DNA of 5,460 bases from an uncultured Clostridia bacterium. Lineage in GTDB: Bacteria > Bacillota > Clostridia > TANB77 > CAG-508. The DNA lies in NCBI GenBank assembly GCA_934167135.1, contig CAKPKI010000106.1, forward strand, positions 1 through 5,460. Reading direction: 5' to 3'. This document shows, in pieces, positions 1 to 5,460 of the stretch. How positions within the stretch are numbered: the first letter of the stretch is position 1; each line of letters opens with the position of its first letter. The notes beneath the pieces are model-generated. The model did not search any database. It was not told the origin of the DNA and saw only the letters and a program-made list of their open reading frames with translations. Both the position numbers and the translations under genes were made by a program.

Positions 1-147
1 CTAGGAGATTTAACACATCAAGATATAGGACAAATGCAAATGTATGTAAATTATTATACAAGAGAAATGATGAATGAAGGAGAGAATCCGCCAATTGGAA
101 TTGTACTTTGTGCAGATAAAAGTGAACAAGTTGTAAAATATACTTAG
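1..147 (+). pseudogene. C-terminal fragment of a DUF1016/YhcG-type PDDEXK nuclease, truncated by an early stop
   Basis: Frame 1 is open from the window edge to a TAG at 145-147 and gives 48 residues. They contain LGDLTHQDIGQMQMYVNYY followed by NEGENPPIGIVLCADKSE and a final VVKYT. This is the well-conserved end of the nuclease domain of the DUF1016 (PDDEXK_nuclease, YhcG-like) family, where the GQM..YV and PPIGI(V/I)LC segments follow the catalytic ExK strand. The catalytic residues lie upstream, outside the window. Relatives usually continue after KYT with Leu-Pro-Glu-Asp and about 25-35 more residues. Here the Leu codon position is TAG, and the next codons in the same frame read Pro-Glu-Asp (148-156), so a single TTG-to-TAG change would explain the stop. 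The family assignment is strong. Whether the shortened protein still folds cannot be judged, and the rest of the gene may also be broken. Confidence 0.75.
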
Positions 148-240
148 CCAGAGGATTTTTATTATATTCACATTGTTGTAATTTTTGCTTAATTGTGATA
201 TAAATAATTTGTACCATAGTAGAATGTTAAAATAAACTGA
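148..240 (+). pseudogene. Decayed, untranslated tail of the upstream DUF1016 gene
   Basis: Frame 1 continued past the TAG shows family landmarks in the right order. Pro-Glu-Asp lies at 148-156 and Ile-Phe-Ala at 181-189. Tyr-Lys-stop-Phe-Val-Pro lies at 199-216, where the family typically has a segment like YKLYLP. In-frame stops at 190, 196 and 205 and a spacing about five codons too long between PED and IFA mean it is no longer coding. The landmarks are seen directly; that they are a degraded gene end rather than chance is inference based on remembered family sequence. Past about 216 the resemblance fades, so the right boundary is approximate. Confidence 0.5.
176..204 (+). promoter_or_regulatory. 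Candidate sigma-A promoter with extended -10
   Basis: TTGTAA at 176-181 (4 of 6 to the consensus -35) is followed by a 17-base spacer and TATAAA at 199-204 (5 of 6 to the consensus -10), with TG at 196-197 giving an extended -10. Transcription would begin near 211, leaving a leader of about 67 bases before the GTG at 278. It is the best match in the only sizeable gap ahead of the operon-like gene run. AT-rich sequence produces many such matches by chance, so the call is moderate. It overlaps the decayed tail of the upstream gene. Confidence 0.45.
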
Positions 241-267
241 ATTAAATAAGAAACTAAAGAATAATTT

Positions 268-273
268 GGAGGA
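268..273 (+). promoter_or_regulatory. Ribosome binding site that fixes the GTG start at 278
   Basis: GGAGGA at 268-273 lies four bases before GTG at 278. A longer reading from TTG at 266 would place the start codon overlapping this site and is therefore rejected. It is the strongest Shine-Dalgarno match in the window. Confidence 0.85.
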
Positions 274-277
274 TAAA

Positions 278-2875
278 GTGAACAAAGAAGAAATATTAAG
301 ATATGTATCTGAAAATTATGAATTACCACAAGAAGCAATACAATATTCAAATGATACTGAATTTTTTATAGAAATATTAGAAATAGAGTCATCAATAATG
401 TTTGATTTACCTATAGAAGTTCAAAAAAGAATACTATTGATTGACGATAAATACATAGATGAGGTGAGCTATCTTCCACCTTTATTTGAGGATGAGGAAT
501 TTGCTAAAAAGTTAGTAGATAAAAATAATGATATTTTATTGAAGTTAAGGGGAACTTCTATAGATAATGAATATATTAAAAATCTGACAATAGGATATAT
601 AAAAAGAGAAAGAACACCAGCTAAGGGGTCTCGATTGGAAAAACTAAATCCGAGAAAAATTTATGTAGCATCAATAAAAGAAGTAAGAGAAGACCATGAA
701 TTAGCTTTATATTTGATAGGTCAAAATATAGATTGTTTACCTGATATAAAAGATAGTACGATATGTGATAATCCAGAATATATAAATGAGTATGTAAAGA
801 AACATCCACATACATTTTCTAAATATTTAGATAAAATTGCAAATCACTTAACACTAGAAGTGATTGAAGCAGTTTTAAAATATGATTTTCAAAATTATAC
901 ATTAATAGATAAAAACAATCCTTTAATGGAGCAGTTTTATAAATCTATAGACAAAATAAAAGAAGTTAGACCCGAATTAAAGATGGATAATCCAAATTTA
1001 AGATATGAATTATTATGTGATTCAGATTTTATAAATATGGATATTAATATTATAAATAGCTTATTAGAATATAATACAGGCAATATAGATAAAATAATTG
1101 AGATTAAGAATAGTGGAAAGTTAGAGTATTTAACTAAATATATTGAACAATATAATAGCTTATATGGAAACAATTTAGAAAATATTCAAAATGCAATAGC
1201 ATCTTTTGAACAAATGGAACAACTATTAATAAGTACAAATAACTTTGAGGAAATTTCAATTGATGAAGCAAAAATAAAAACAATAATAGCAACAGGTAAT
1301 AAATTTAAAATAGAAAATATAGAAGATTTATTAAATTATGATGAAAAAGTAAAAGAATACTATTCTAATAAATTACAAGAAGCTACAAGCATAGAAGAGA
1401 TAAAGAAAATATATACAGAAATGCTTTTTAATACATCTACTGAAGAATTAGAAAAATTTAATGAACAATATTGTAATTCTAATATAGACGAGCTTGACGA
1501 ATATTCAAAAAGAAAACAATTAGAAAATCCTATAGATGAAAAATTTAGAAAAAGACAAGAATTATATAATGGTTTAAAATCTATTCAAGATATTGATGAG
1601 TTAAGAAAACATTTTGATGGTATGCCTTTAACGATTTGTGACATAGAAGAAACTAAGAAAAAGATATCTTCTATGTATTCTAAAGGTTACAACAATGAAA
1701 TGATTAATTTAGAGGATGAAACATTAGAACATCAAGATTATCAAGGAGTAGATGTAATAAAGTTAAAAGGGCAAAGTTTTAATATTTGTATACATAGAAT
1801 TTTTAATTTCGATTTTAATATGAATAGTATTGCAAATGCAATAATTGACAATCCAGAACAATGGAATTTCACAGAAGGAAGTAATACTGTTTCAACTACT
1901 CTTATTACTGATAAAAAAATAGCAGCTCTATTTAGACCATTGCAAAAAAGTAATGAAACACCATTAATTAGTTTTGAATCAAAAGAGAAAGAAGAAGAAT
2001 ATAAAAAATCAGTCGCAGAAAAATCAAGACAAATATATGAGGGAGAAAGATTAACAGAAATAGATGAAAGTGCAGTTTTTTATGGCTTTACAGAAATTGC
2101 ATCTGGTGGAATAATAAAAATGGATTCTAGTGATATGATGGTTGAACATGGTAAAGGTCATTTAGAAACGAATAGCAGTCATTGTAGACTTAGATCTTCA
2201 GAAGATTTAGCATATTGGACAAGTCCTGATTACTGGAATGAAGTTGTACAAAAAAGAAAGGAAACAGATGTAAATAAAGCTAATAGGTTAAGAAATCAAA
2301 AAGGAACAGATAGAATGCAACCATCATGTATAATTTGTTTTGATGAAAATATAAATGAACAATCATTATTAGCTGCAAGAACACATAATGTTCCAATTTT
2401 GATGATAGATAGACAAGCATATTTAGAGATAAATAAGCAAAAATTAGAAAAGGCAAGACTAGATTTTTCAAAGTCATTATCAACTCAAAGTATAAGAGAA
2501 ATATTTTATAGACAGCCATATTATAAAGTTGTTCAAGATATGCCTGAATTAATAAACACAATCAAGAGCAATAGTGAAGTATCATCAGATGATAAAAAAA
2601 TAAGCATGGAATATTTAGCATATTTAGGGCAACATTTTATAGAACAATCAAGTGGATATATAATAGATGTTCCAGTAGAAGAATATAATAAAAAAATGCA
2701 GGAATATATACAAACTATAGATAGAGAGCTATTAGGACAAAATTTAGTAACTATAGATGATATGAAAACTGCTTATACCGAAATATCGGCAAACGATAGA
2801 AAAAGGCGATATGAAGCATTAAAAAGTGATATTAGAGAACTTAATACTAAAGAAAGTGAGAAGACACATGAATAA
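278..2875 (+). CDS. Large uncharacterised Clostridia-family protein (865 aa) with a possible ADP-ribosyltransferase-like C-terminal domain
   Basis: Function unknown. I recognise the sequence style as a family of large hypothetical proteins in gut Clostridia. There is no signal peptide or membrane segment, so it is probably cytoplasmic. Residues 1 to about 430 are acidic and Lys/Asn/Ile-rich and look almost wholly helical, possibly a repeat solenoid. A segment near 255-320 (INSLLEYN, LTKYIEQYNSLYG, LENIQNAIASFEQME) is the most family-typical. Residues about 500-720 look alpha/beta. In order they carry His506-Arg507 after a beta strand, Ser539-Thr-Thr-Leu-Ile-Thr-Asp, Val600-Phe-Tyr-Gly-Phe, Trp653-Asn-Glu655-Val-Val, then Gln681-Pro-Ser-Cys-Ile-Ile and Asn704-Val-Pro-Ile-Leu-Met-Ile-Asp711. 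The order His/Arg, Ser-Thr-x, Glu matches the three core strands of ADP-ribosyltransferase folds; this is inference, not a recognised domain. Residues 720-865 are helical and charged. The GTG start follows a strong GGAGGA site. The gene overlaps the next one by 8 bases. Confidence 0.85.
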   Translation: MNKEEILRYVSENYELPQEAIQYSNDTEFFIEILEIESSIMFDLPIEVQKRILLIDDKYIDEVSYLPPLFEDEEFAKKLVDKNNDILLKLRGTSIDNEYIKNLTIGYIKRERTPAKGSRLEKLNPRKIYVASIKEVREDHELALYLIGQNIDCLPDIKDSTICDNPEYINEYVKKHPHTFSKYLDKIANHLTLEVIEAVLKYDFQNYTLIDKNNPLMEQFYKSIDKIKEVRPELKMDNPNLRYELLCDSDFINMDINIINSLLEYNTGNIDKIIEIKNSGKLEYLTKYIEQYNSLYGNNLENIQNAIASFEQMEQLLISTNNFEEISIDEAKIKTIIATGNKFKIENIEDLLNYDEKVKEYYSNKLQEATSIEEIKKIYTEMLFNTSTEELEKFNEQYCNSNIDELDEYSKRKQLENPIDEKFRKRQELYNGLKSIQDIDELRKHFDGMPLTICDIEETKKKISSMYSKGYNNEMINLEDETLEHQDYQGVDVIKLKGQSFNICIHRIFNFDFNMNSIANAIIDNPEQWNFTEGSNTVSTTLITDKKIAALFRPLQKSNETPLISFESKEKEEEYKKSVAEKSRQIYEGERLTEIDESAVFYGFTEIASGGIIKMDSSDMMVEHGKGHLETNSSHCRLRSSEDLAYWTSPDYWNEVVQKRKETDVNKANRLRNQKGTDRMQPSCIICFDENINEQSLLAARTHNVPILMIDRQAYLEINKQKLEKARLDFSKSLSTQSIREIFYRQPYYKVVQDMPELINTIKSNSEVSSDDKKISMEYLAYLGQHFIEQSSGYIIDVPVEEYNKKMQEYIQTIDRELLGQNLVTIDDMKTAYTEISANDRKRRYEALKSDIRELNTKESEKTHE

Positions 2876-3320
2876 TATAAATTCAGAGATATATGTAGAT
2901 ATTAGTGTTATAATAAGTATGATGCCAATAGAAATGAAAAGTAAAATTAGCAATAGCTTTATAAATTTTATTGAAAATAACAAATCTAAAAATTATGTAT
3001 CAAATATAAATCCTAATATACCATTAAAAGAACAGAACATTAGAAAAGAAACTAAAGAAATGTTAGGAATTATTTACAGAGATTACTTATGTAATAAAGA
3101 AGAAAGAATTAATTTACTTCAGGAAGAAAAGAGAGAACTAACAAAATTAGAAATTGAAAGAAGAGAGGTATATAATCCAGATAATATTTTTAAGAAAAAT
3201 AATTTAAAGGAGAACAATGACGAGAAATCTATTAAAAATGAAAGTTCAATAGTAGAATATAAAGAGTCAATTATAAAAAGGATTATAACAAAAATAAAGA
3301 ACCTATTTCATATATATTAG
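2868..3320 (+). CDS. Uncharacterised 150-aa charged helical protein with amphipathic basic C-terminal tail
   Basis: No function is known to me, but the pattern is familiar from small hypothetical proteins of gut Clostridia. It has an early ISMMP segment (16-20), then SNSFINFIENNKSKNY (28-43), INPNIPLKEQ (47-56), ETKEMLGIIYRDYLC (61-75), a helical KEER...LEIERRE stretch (77-100) and YNPDNIFKK (102-110). A low-complexity Asn/Lys/Glu linker (111-126) leads to a tail (127-150) alternating Ile/Leu/Phe with Lys/Arg, which could form an amphipathic helix touching a membrane or a partner. ATG at 2868 is chosen because it preserves the conserved body and sits in the end of the upstream gene, whose stop is 2873-2875, with a weak GTGAG-type site at 2856-2860. 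An upstream in-frame ATG at 2826 would add 14 residues, inside the other gene and unlike the family. The overlap predicts translational coupling with the 865-residue protein. Confidence 0.8.
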   Translation: MNNINSEIYVDISVIISMMPIEMKSKISNSFINFIENNKSKNYVSNINPNIPLKEQNIRKETKEMLGIIYRDYLCNKEERINLLQEEKRELTKLEIERREVYNPDNIFKKNNLKENNDEKSIKNESSIVEYKESIIKRIITKIKNLFHIY

Positions 3321-3355
3321 AGAAATATTATAAAAATCCTATAGGTCATTCTAAT

Positions 3356-3844
3356 GTGCTTTTAAAATCAAGTCAAGGTTTTCCAATTCATGATAAATAT
3401 ATAGATGAAATAAAGGAAACAGAACTTGGAAAAGTTATGGATAAAATATTTAGTGGAAAAGAATTAGGGAAGGGAAAAGGAGGAATAAGTTTTTTAACAA
3501 AAGATGAAGTGTCAAGAATTGATTTAACCAAAAATGCTTTTATAATGGCACTAACAAAACATATTAATGGAGATATAGTAGGTTTTGCCTTTGGATATAT
3601 TCTTTTAAAACCAGACGGTAGAAAAGTATTCTATCTAGATGCTATTGATGTTATTCCAGAATATCAAGGGAAAGGAAATGGAACTGGTTTAATAACTTTT
3701 GCTCGTGATTATGCTAAAACGAGTTGTTGTTGCAAAACGTATCTAATAACGAATAAAAGTAATATACCTGCTTGTAAATGCTATGAAAAAGCAGGTGGTA
3801 TTAGTAAGGCAGACGGTGATATAGTAGATGTTTATAAATTTTAG
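3356..3844 (+). CDS. GNAT acetyltransferase, AAC(3)-I-like, with uncertain N-terminus
   Basis: The protein (162 residues from GTG) transfers acetyl from acetyl-CoA to an amine; the substrate is unknown. The C-terminal two thirds form a clear GNAT core. A strand pair runs around AFIMALTKHINGDIVGFAFG (61-80) and a strand around FYLDAIDVIPEY (92-103). The acetyl-CoA loop Gln104-Gly-Lys-Gly-Asn-Gly109 fits Q/RxxGxG. LITNKSNIPACKCYEKAGG (130-148) follows, with Asn136 and Tyr143 at the usual motif-B positions. The latter segment closely resembles AAC(3)-I-type enzymes, so aminoglycoside or another amine is possible but unproven. Residues 1-55 lack the usual first GNAT strand. The GTG start has only a weak AGGT upstream (3343-3346), and the frame stays open back to 3242 without ATG, GTG or TTG. 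The next internal ATG is at 3437. The 5' end may therefore be rearranged. A Cys-Cys-Cys run (124-126) is unusual. Confidence 0.75.
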   Translation: MLLKSSQGFPIHDKYIDEIKETELGKVMDKIFSGKELGKGKGGISFLTKDEVSRIDLTKNAFIMALTKHINGDIVGFAFGYILLKPDGRKVFYLDAIDVIPEYQGKGNGTGLITFARDYAKTSCCCKTYLITNKSNIPACKCYEKAGGISKADGDIVDVYKF

Positions 3845-3851
3845 AATTTAT

Positions 3852-3856
3852 AGGAG
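3852..3856 (+). promoter_or_regulatory. Ribosome binding site of the second GNAT gene
   Basis: AGGAG lies nine bases before the ATG at 3866 and confirms that start. It sits in the 21-base gap after the previous stop, so both GNAT genes are probably on one transcript. Confidence 0.75.
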
Positions 3857-3865
3857 TGAATATAT

Positions 3866-4339
3866 ATGATTATTGAATATGATTCAAAATATGATGAAGA
3901 AATAAAAGATTTATTAGTTCAATTACAACAATATTTAGCCGATATGGATATAGAAGGATATAACATAGTTGGAGAAGGATATAGAGACAAGTATTTTGAA
4001 AAAACATTAGAAGAAGTAGAAAAATGTAATGGTAAAATATTTTTATATAAAGATAATGAAAAAATAGTTGGCTTAATAATAGGAGTTATAAATAATGATG
4101 CCACAATTAGATATGATTTTAAAGCACCAAAACGAGGAAGAATTACTGAACTAGTTGTAGATAAAGAATATAGAGGAAAAGGTATAGGAAAAGAATTACT
4201 TCTTAAAATGAAAGAACATCTAAAATCTAATGGATGTGAGAAGATAATGATTGCTGTATTTGGTTACAATGAAAGTGCAATAAAGTTTTATAAAGAAAAT
4301 GGATTTCATATTAGAGTGTTGGATATGATTGAGGATTAA
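3866..4339 (+). CDS. GNAT family N-acetyltransferase (157 aa)
   Basis: This is a complete single-domain GNAT enzyme of normal family length, predicted to be cytoplasmic. It opens with a first strand MIIEYDSKYDEEI, as in typical GNATs, followed by helices to about residue 50. Strands lie near KIFLYKDNEKIVGLIIGVI (57-75) and RITELVVDKEY (92-102). The acetyl-CoA pyrophosphate loop is Arg103-Gly-Lys-Gly-Ile-Gly108. Motif B follows: IMIAVFGYNESAIKFYKENGF (127-147), with Asn135 and Tyr142, the usual cofactor-contact and general-acid positions. The substrate cannot be read from sequence; protein N-termini, amino acids, polyamines or drugs are all possible. It follows the AAC(3)-I-like gene by 21 bases, with its own AGGAG site. 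The two GNATs differ clearly outside the motifs, so this is not a recent duplication. Confidence 0.88.
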   Translation: MIIEYDSKYDEEIKDLLVQLQQYLADMDIEGYNIVGEGYRDKYFEKTLEEVEKCNGKIFLYKDNEKIVGLIIGVINNDATIRYDFKAPKRGRITELVVDKEYRGKGIGKELLLKMKEHLKSNGCEKIMIAVFGYNESAIKFYKENGFHIRVLDMIED

Positions 4340-4364
4340 GTGTTAATGGGAAGGACTGATTTTA

Positions 4365-4942
4365 ATGGAAAAAGGATATGAAAGATTTTTAGGTTTTGCA
4401 GACTTATATGATGAAGGAAGACCAAGACTACCACAAAAAGCAATTGAAATTATAAAGAAATACATAAATGGCAATATAGATTTAATTGTTGATATAGGTT
4501 GTGGCACTGGAAATTCTACTGAAGTGTGTACTAATTTTGCCGAAAAAGTAATTGAAATTGAGCCTTCAAAAGATATGTTAAATAAAGCAAAAGAAAAGGA
4601 AAATTAGAAAAATTAAATAAAAATTTGCGTAAATTGACAATGAAGCTTGAAAAAGAAGAAGATACAATTATATACCCACAAAGTCAACACTTAAATAATC
4701 TTATTAATAGCAATGAATTTGAATTTTGCAGAGAGATATGTTTTGATGTTGAATTTGAGTATGATAAGGAAAGATTTAAAAAATTTATATTAAGTAAAAG
4801 TAATATACAAAAAGCAATTAGGAATAATTATACACCTGTTATGGAAATATTGGAAAATTTAGATAATACTTTAGATGAAATATTTGAAGGAAAAAGTTTA
4901 AATGCTTTGTTTTCTTACAAAATGAAAATAGGAATAAAATAG
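4365..4942 (+). pseudogene. Class I SAM-dependent methyltransferase broken by an internal deletion and frameshift
   Basis: Two pieces of one gene lie in different frames. The first (4365-4607, 80 residues) begins MEKGYERFLGFADLYDEGRP and carries methyltransferase motif I, VDIGCGTG (42-49), and the acidic-loop region with Glu66-Pro-Ser (about 62-71). It then stops at TAG 4605-4607. The second is open from 4586 and reads through LEKLNKNLRKLTMKLEKEED to a TAG at 4940-4942. Its IYPQSQHLNNLI, CREICF and KERFKKFILSKSNIQKAI segments, and a final KMKIGIK, match the usual C-terminal half of this family as I remember it. Together they give roughly 190 residues where I expect about 250. The missing part is the middle, including the motifs that finish the Rossmann core and the active-site region. 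ATG 4365 is preceded by AAGG at 4351-4354. A separately translated C-terminal piece from TTG 4625 has no good ribosome site. No activity is expected. Confidence 0.8.
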
Positions 4943-4953
4943 TCAAATAATAA

Positions 4954-4958
4954 GGGAG
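4954..4958 (+). promoter_or_regulatory. Ribosome binding site supporting a TTG start at 4968
   Basis: GGGAG lies nine bases before TTG at 4968. The nearer ATG at 4961 is followed at once by TGA, so it cannot be the start. Confidence 0.65.
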
Positions 4959-4967
4959 AAATGTGAT

Positions 4968-5460
4968 TTGAAACTAGTAGTTTTTTCACAAGCTGGAAAT
5001 ATGGTTTATAATTTCCCTGTACAAACAACTATTACAAAAGATAATACCATTGAACTTGCACGAAGATTCTTTGAGAGCATTGATGATGGTTTATGTGAGA
5101 AATTTAATAATATAGTAAATGGTAATAATCTGGAGAGATTATTAGATGATTTTCTATTAGAACTGTCAAACGAAGATATGCAAAGATATGGCTTTGAAAG
5201 AAGTACAATAGAAAAAGATGTAAAAACTAGAAGAATTACCACCTTTTTATCTAGATTTAATAATGCACAAGATTTATATAGGAGATGCGGAGATAGAAAG
5301 AAAGATTCAAGATATATGTTGGCTCAAATATATTCAGCACATTTTAATAAATTTGATAAAAAAGTAAAGAAAAATAAGTTAATATCTTTAGCTAAAACGC
5401 TATTTATGTGCATGTTTACAAGTGAAAAAAGTTTTAATCAAATAATAGAAAAAATTCATA
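4968..5460 (+). CDS. Unrecognised protein, 3'-truncated by the window edge
   Basis: I do not recognise this gene. The frame is open from TTG 4968 to the window end (164 codons visible plus one base), and the stop lies outside. The first 25 residues look like two short strands (MKLVVFSQAG, then MVYNFPVQTTIT). The rest is charged and helical: NTIELARRFFESIDDGL (26-42), LERLLDDFLLELSNEDMQRYGF (55-76), RRITTFLSRFNNAQDLYRRCGDRKK (88-112, split by a short turn) and a lysine-rich stretch (126-138). A more hydrophobic helix SLAKTLFMCMF follows (140-150). There is no signal peptide, no clear membrane segment and no catalytic motif I can name. It starts 25 bases after the methyltransferase remnant with a GGGAG site. 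An in-frame ATG at 5001 would drop 11 residues but has no comparable ribosome site. Confidence 0.65.
   Translation, partial: MKLVVFSQAGNMVYNFPVQTTITKDNTIELARRFFESIDDGLCEKFNNIVNGNNLERLLDDFLLELSNEDMQRYGFERSTIEKDVKTRRITTFLSRFNNAQDLYRRCGDRKKDSRYMLAQIYSAHFNKFDKKVKKNKLISLAKTLFMCMFTSEKSFNQIIEKIH

Noticed and set aside
145..147. TAG as a reassigned or read-through codon
   Set aside because: Other genes here end in TAG at sensible positions (3842-3844), and the downstream stretch has further TAA and TGA stops, so decay is the simpler reading.
10..285. Open frame of 91 codons on the minus strand
   Set aside because: It lies opposite the DUF1016 fragment and the promoter gap, is hydrophobic Tyr/Phe/Ile-rich as expected of reversed AT-rich sequence, and matches nothing.
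621..1173. Two minus-strand open frames opposite the large gene
   Set aside because: They are antisense to a strongly supported coding region and have the same AT-driven hydrophobic composition.
2280..2561. Minus-strand open frame of 93 codons
   Set aside because: Antisense to the conserved C-terminal region of the 865-residue protein; no ribosome site or family resemblance.
3338..3345. CCTATAGG palindrome between the small protein gene and the first GNAT
   Set aside because: Eight bases with no loop, no longer stem and no T run, so not a terminator. One copy gives no reason to call an operator.
443..3410. Short near-repeat encoding DKYIDE near 446-463 and again near 3391-3408
   Set aside because: Only about 20 bases of AT-rich sequence, in unrelated protein contexts; chance similarity is sufficient.
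3919..4104. Minus-strand open frame of 61 codons
   Set aside because: Antisense to the intact second GNAT gene.
4590..4625. Programmed frameshift joining the two methyltransferase pieces
   Set aside because: The joined product would still lack the middle of the catalytic core, so deletion explains it better than recoding.
5006..5242. Minus-strand open frame of 78 codons
   Set aside because: The + strand frame from 4968 covers it with a ribosome site and longer opening, so this is a shadow.

Overview
The window is very AT-rich. It uses NTG starts, A/G-rich ribosome binding sites and strongly A/T-ending codons, as expected of a low-GC Bacillota, most likely a gut Clostridia-type bacterium; the family resemblances below point the same way. 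I cannot assign a species. All genes read on the + strand with short gaps. I see no tRNA, rRNA, CRISPR array, insertion sequence or convincing terminator.

Layout. (1) Bases 1-147 are the 3' part of a DUF1016/YhcG-type PDDEXK nuclease gene. It ends at an early TAG, and recognisable but stop-ridden remains of the missing tail continue to about 216. (2) Bases 148-277 hold those remains plus a promoter candidate (176-204) and the ribosome site of the next gene. (3) Bases 278-2875 encode an 865-residue protein of a poorly described Clostridia family. It has a long helical N-terminal part and a C-terminal part whose motif order resembles an ADP-ribosyltransferase-like fold; that reading is my inference. 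(4) Bases 2868-3320, overlapping by 8 bases, encode a 150-residue charged protein of another uncharacterised family with an amphipathic basic tail. (5) Two GNAT acetyltransferases follow: 3356-3844, AAC(3)-I-like with an unusual 5' end, and 3866-4339. (6) Bases 4365-4942 are a class I SAM methyltransferase broken by an internal, frame-disrupting deletion. (7) From 4968 to the window end runs the start of an unrecognised gene.

The region reads as an accessory zone: two decayed genes flank intact small-molecule-modifying enzymes and a two-gene unit of unknown function. The overlapping pair (3)+(4) is the best candidate for an undescribed system, because the 8-base overlap implies coupled translation. 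The two acetyltransferases and the methyltransferase remnant look like independent cargo; nothing in the sequence ties them to one pathway.
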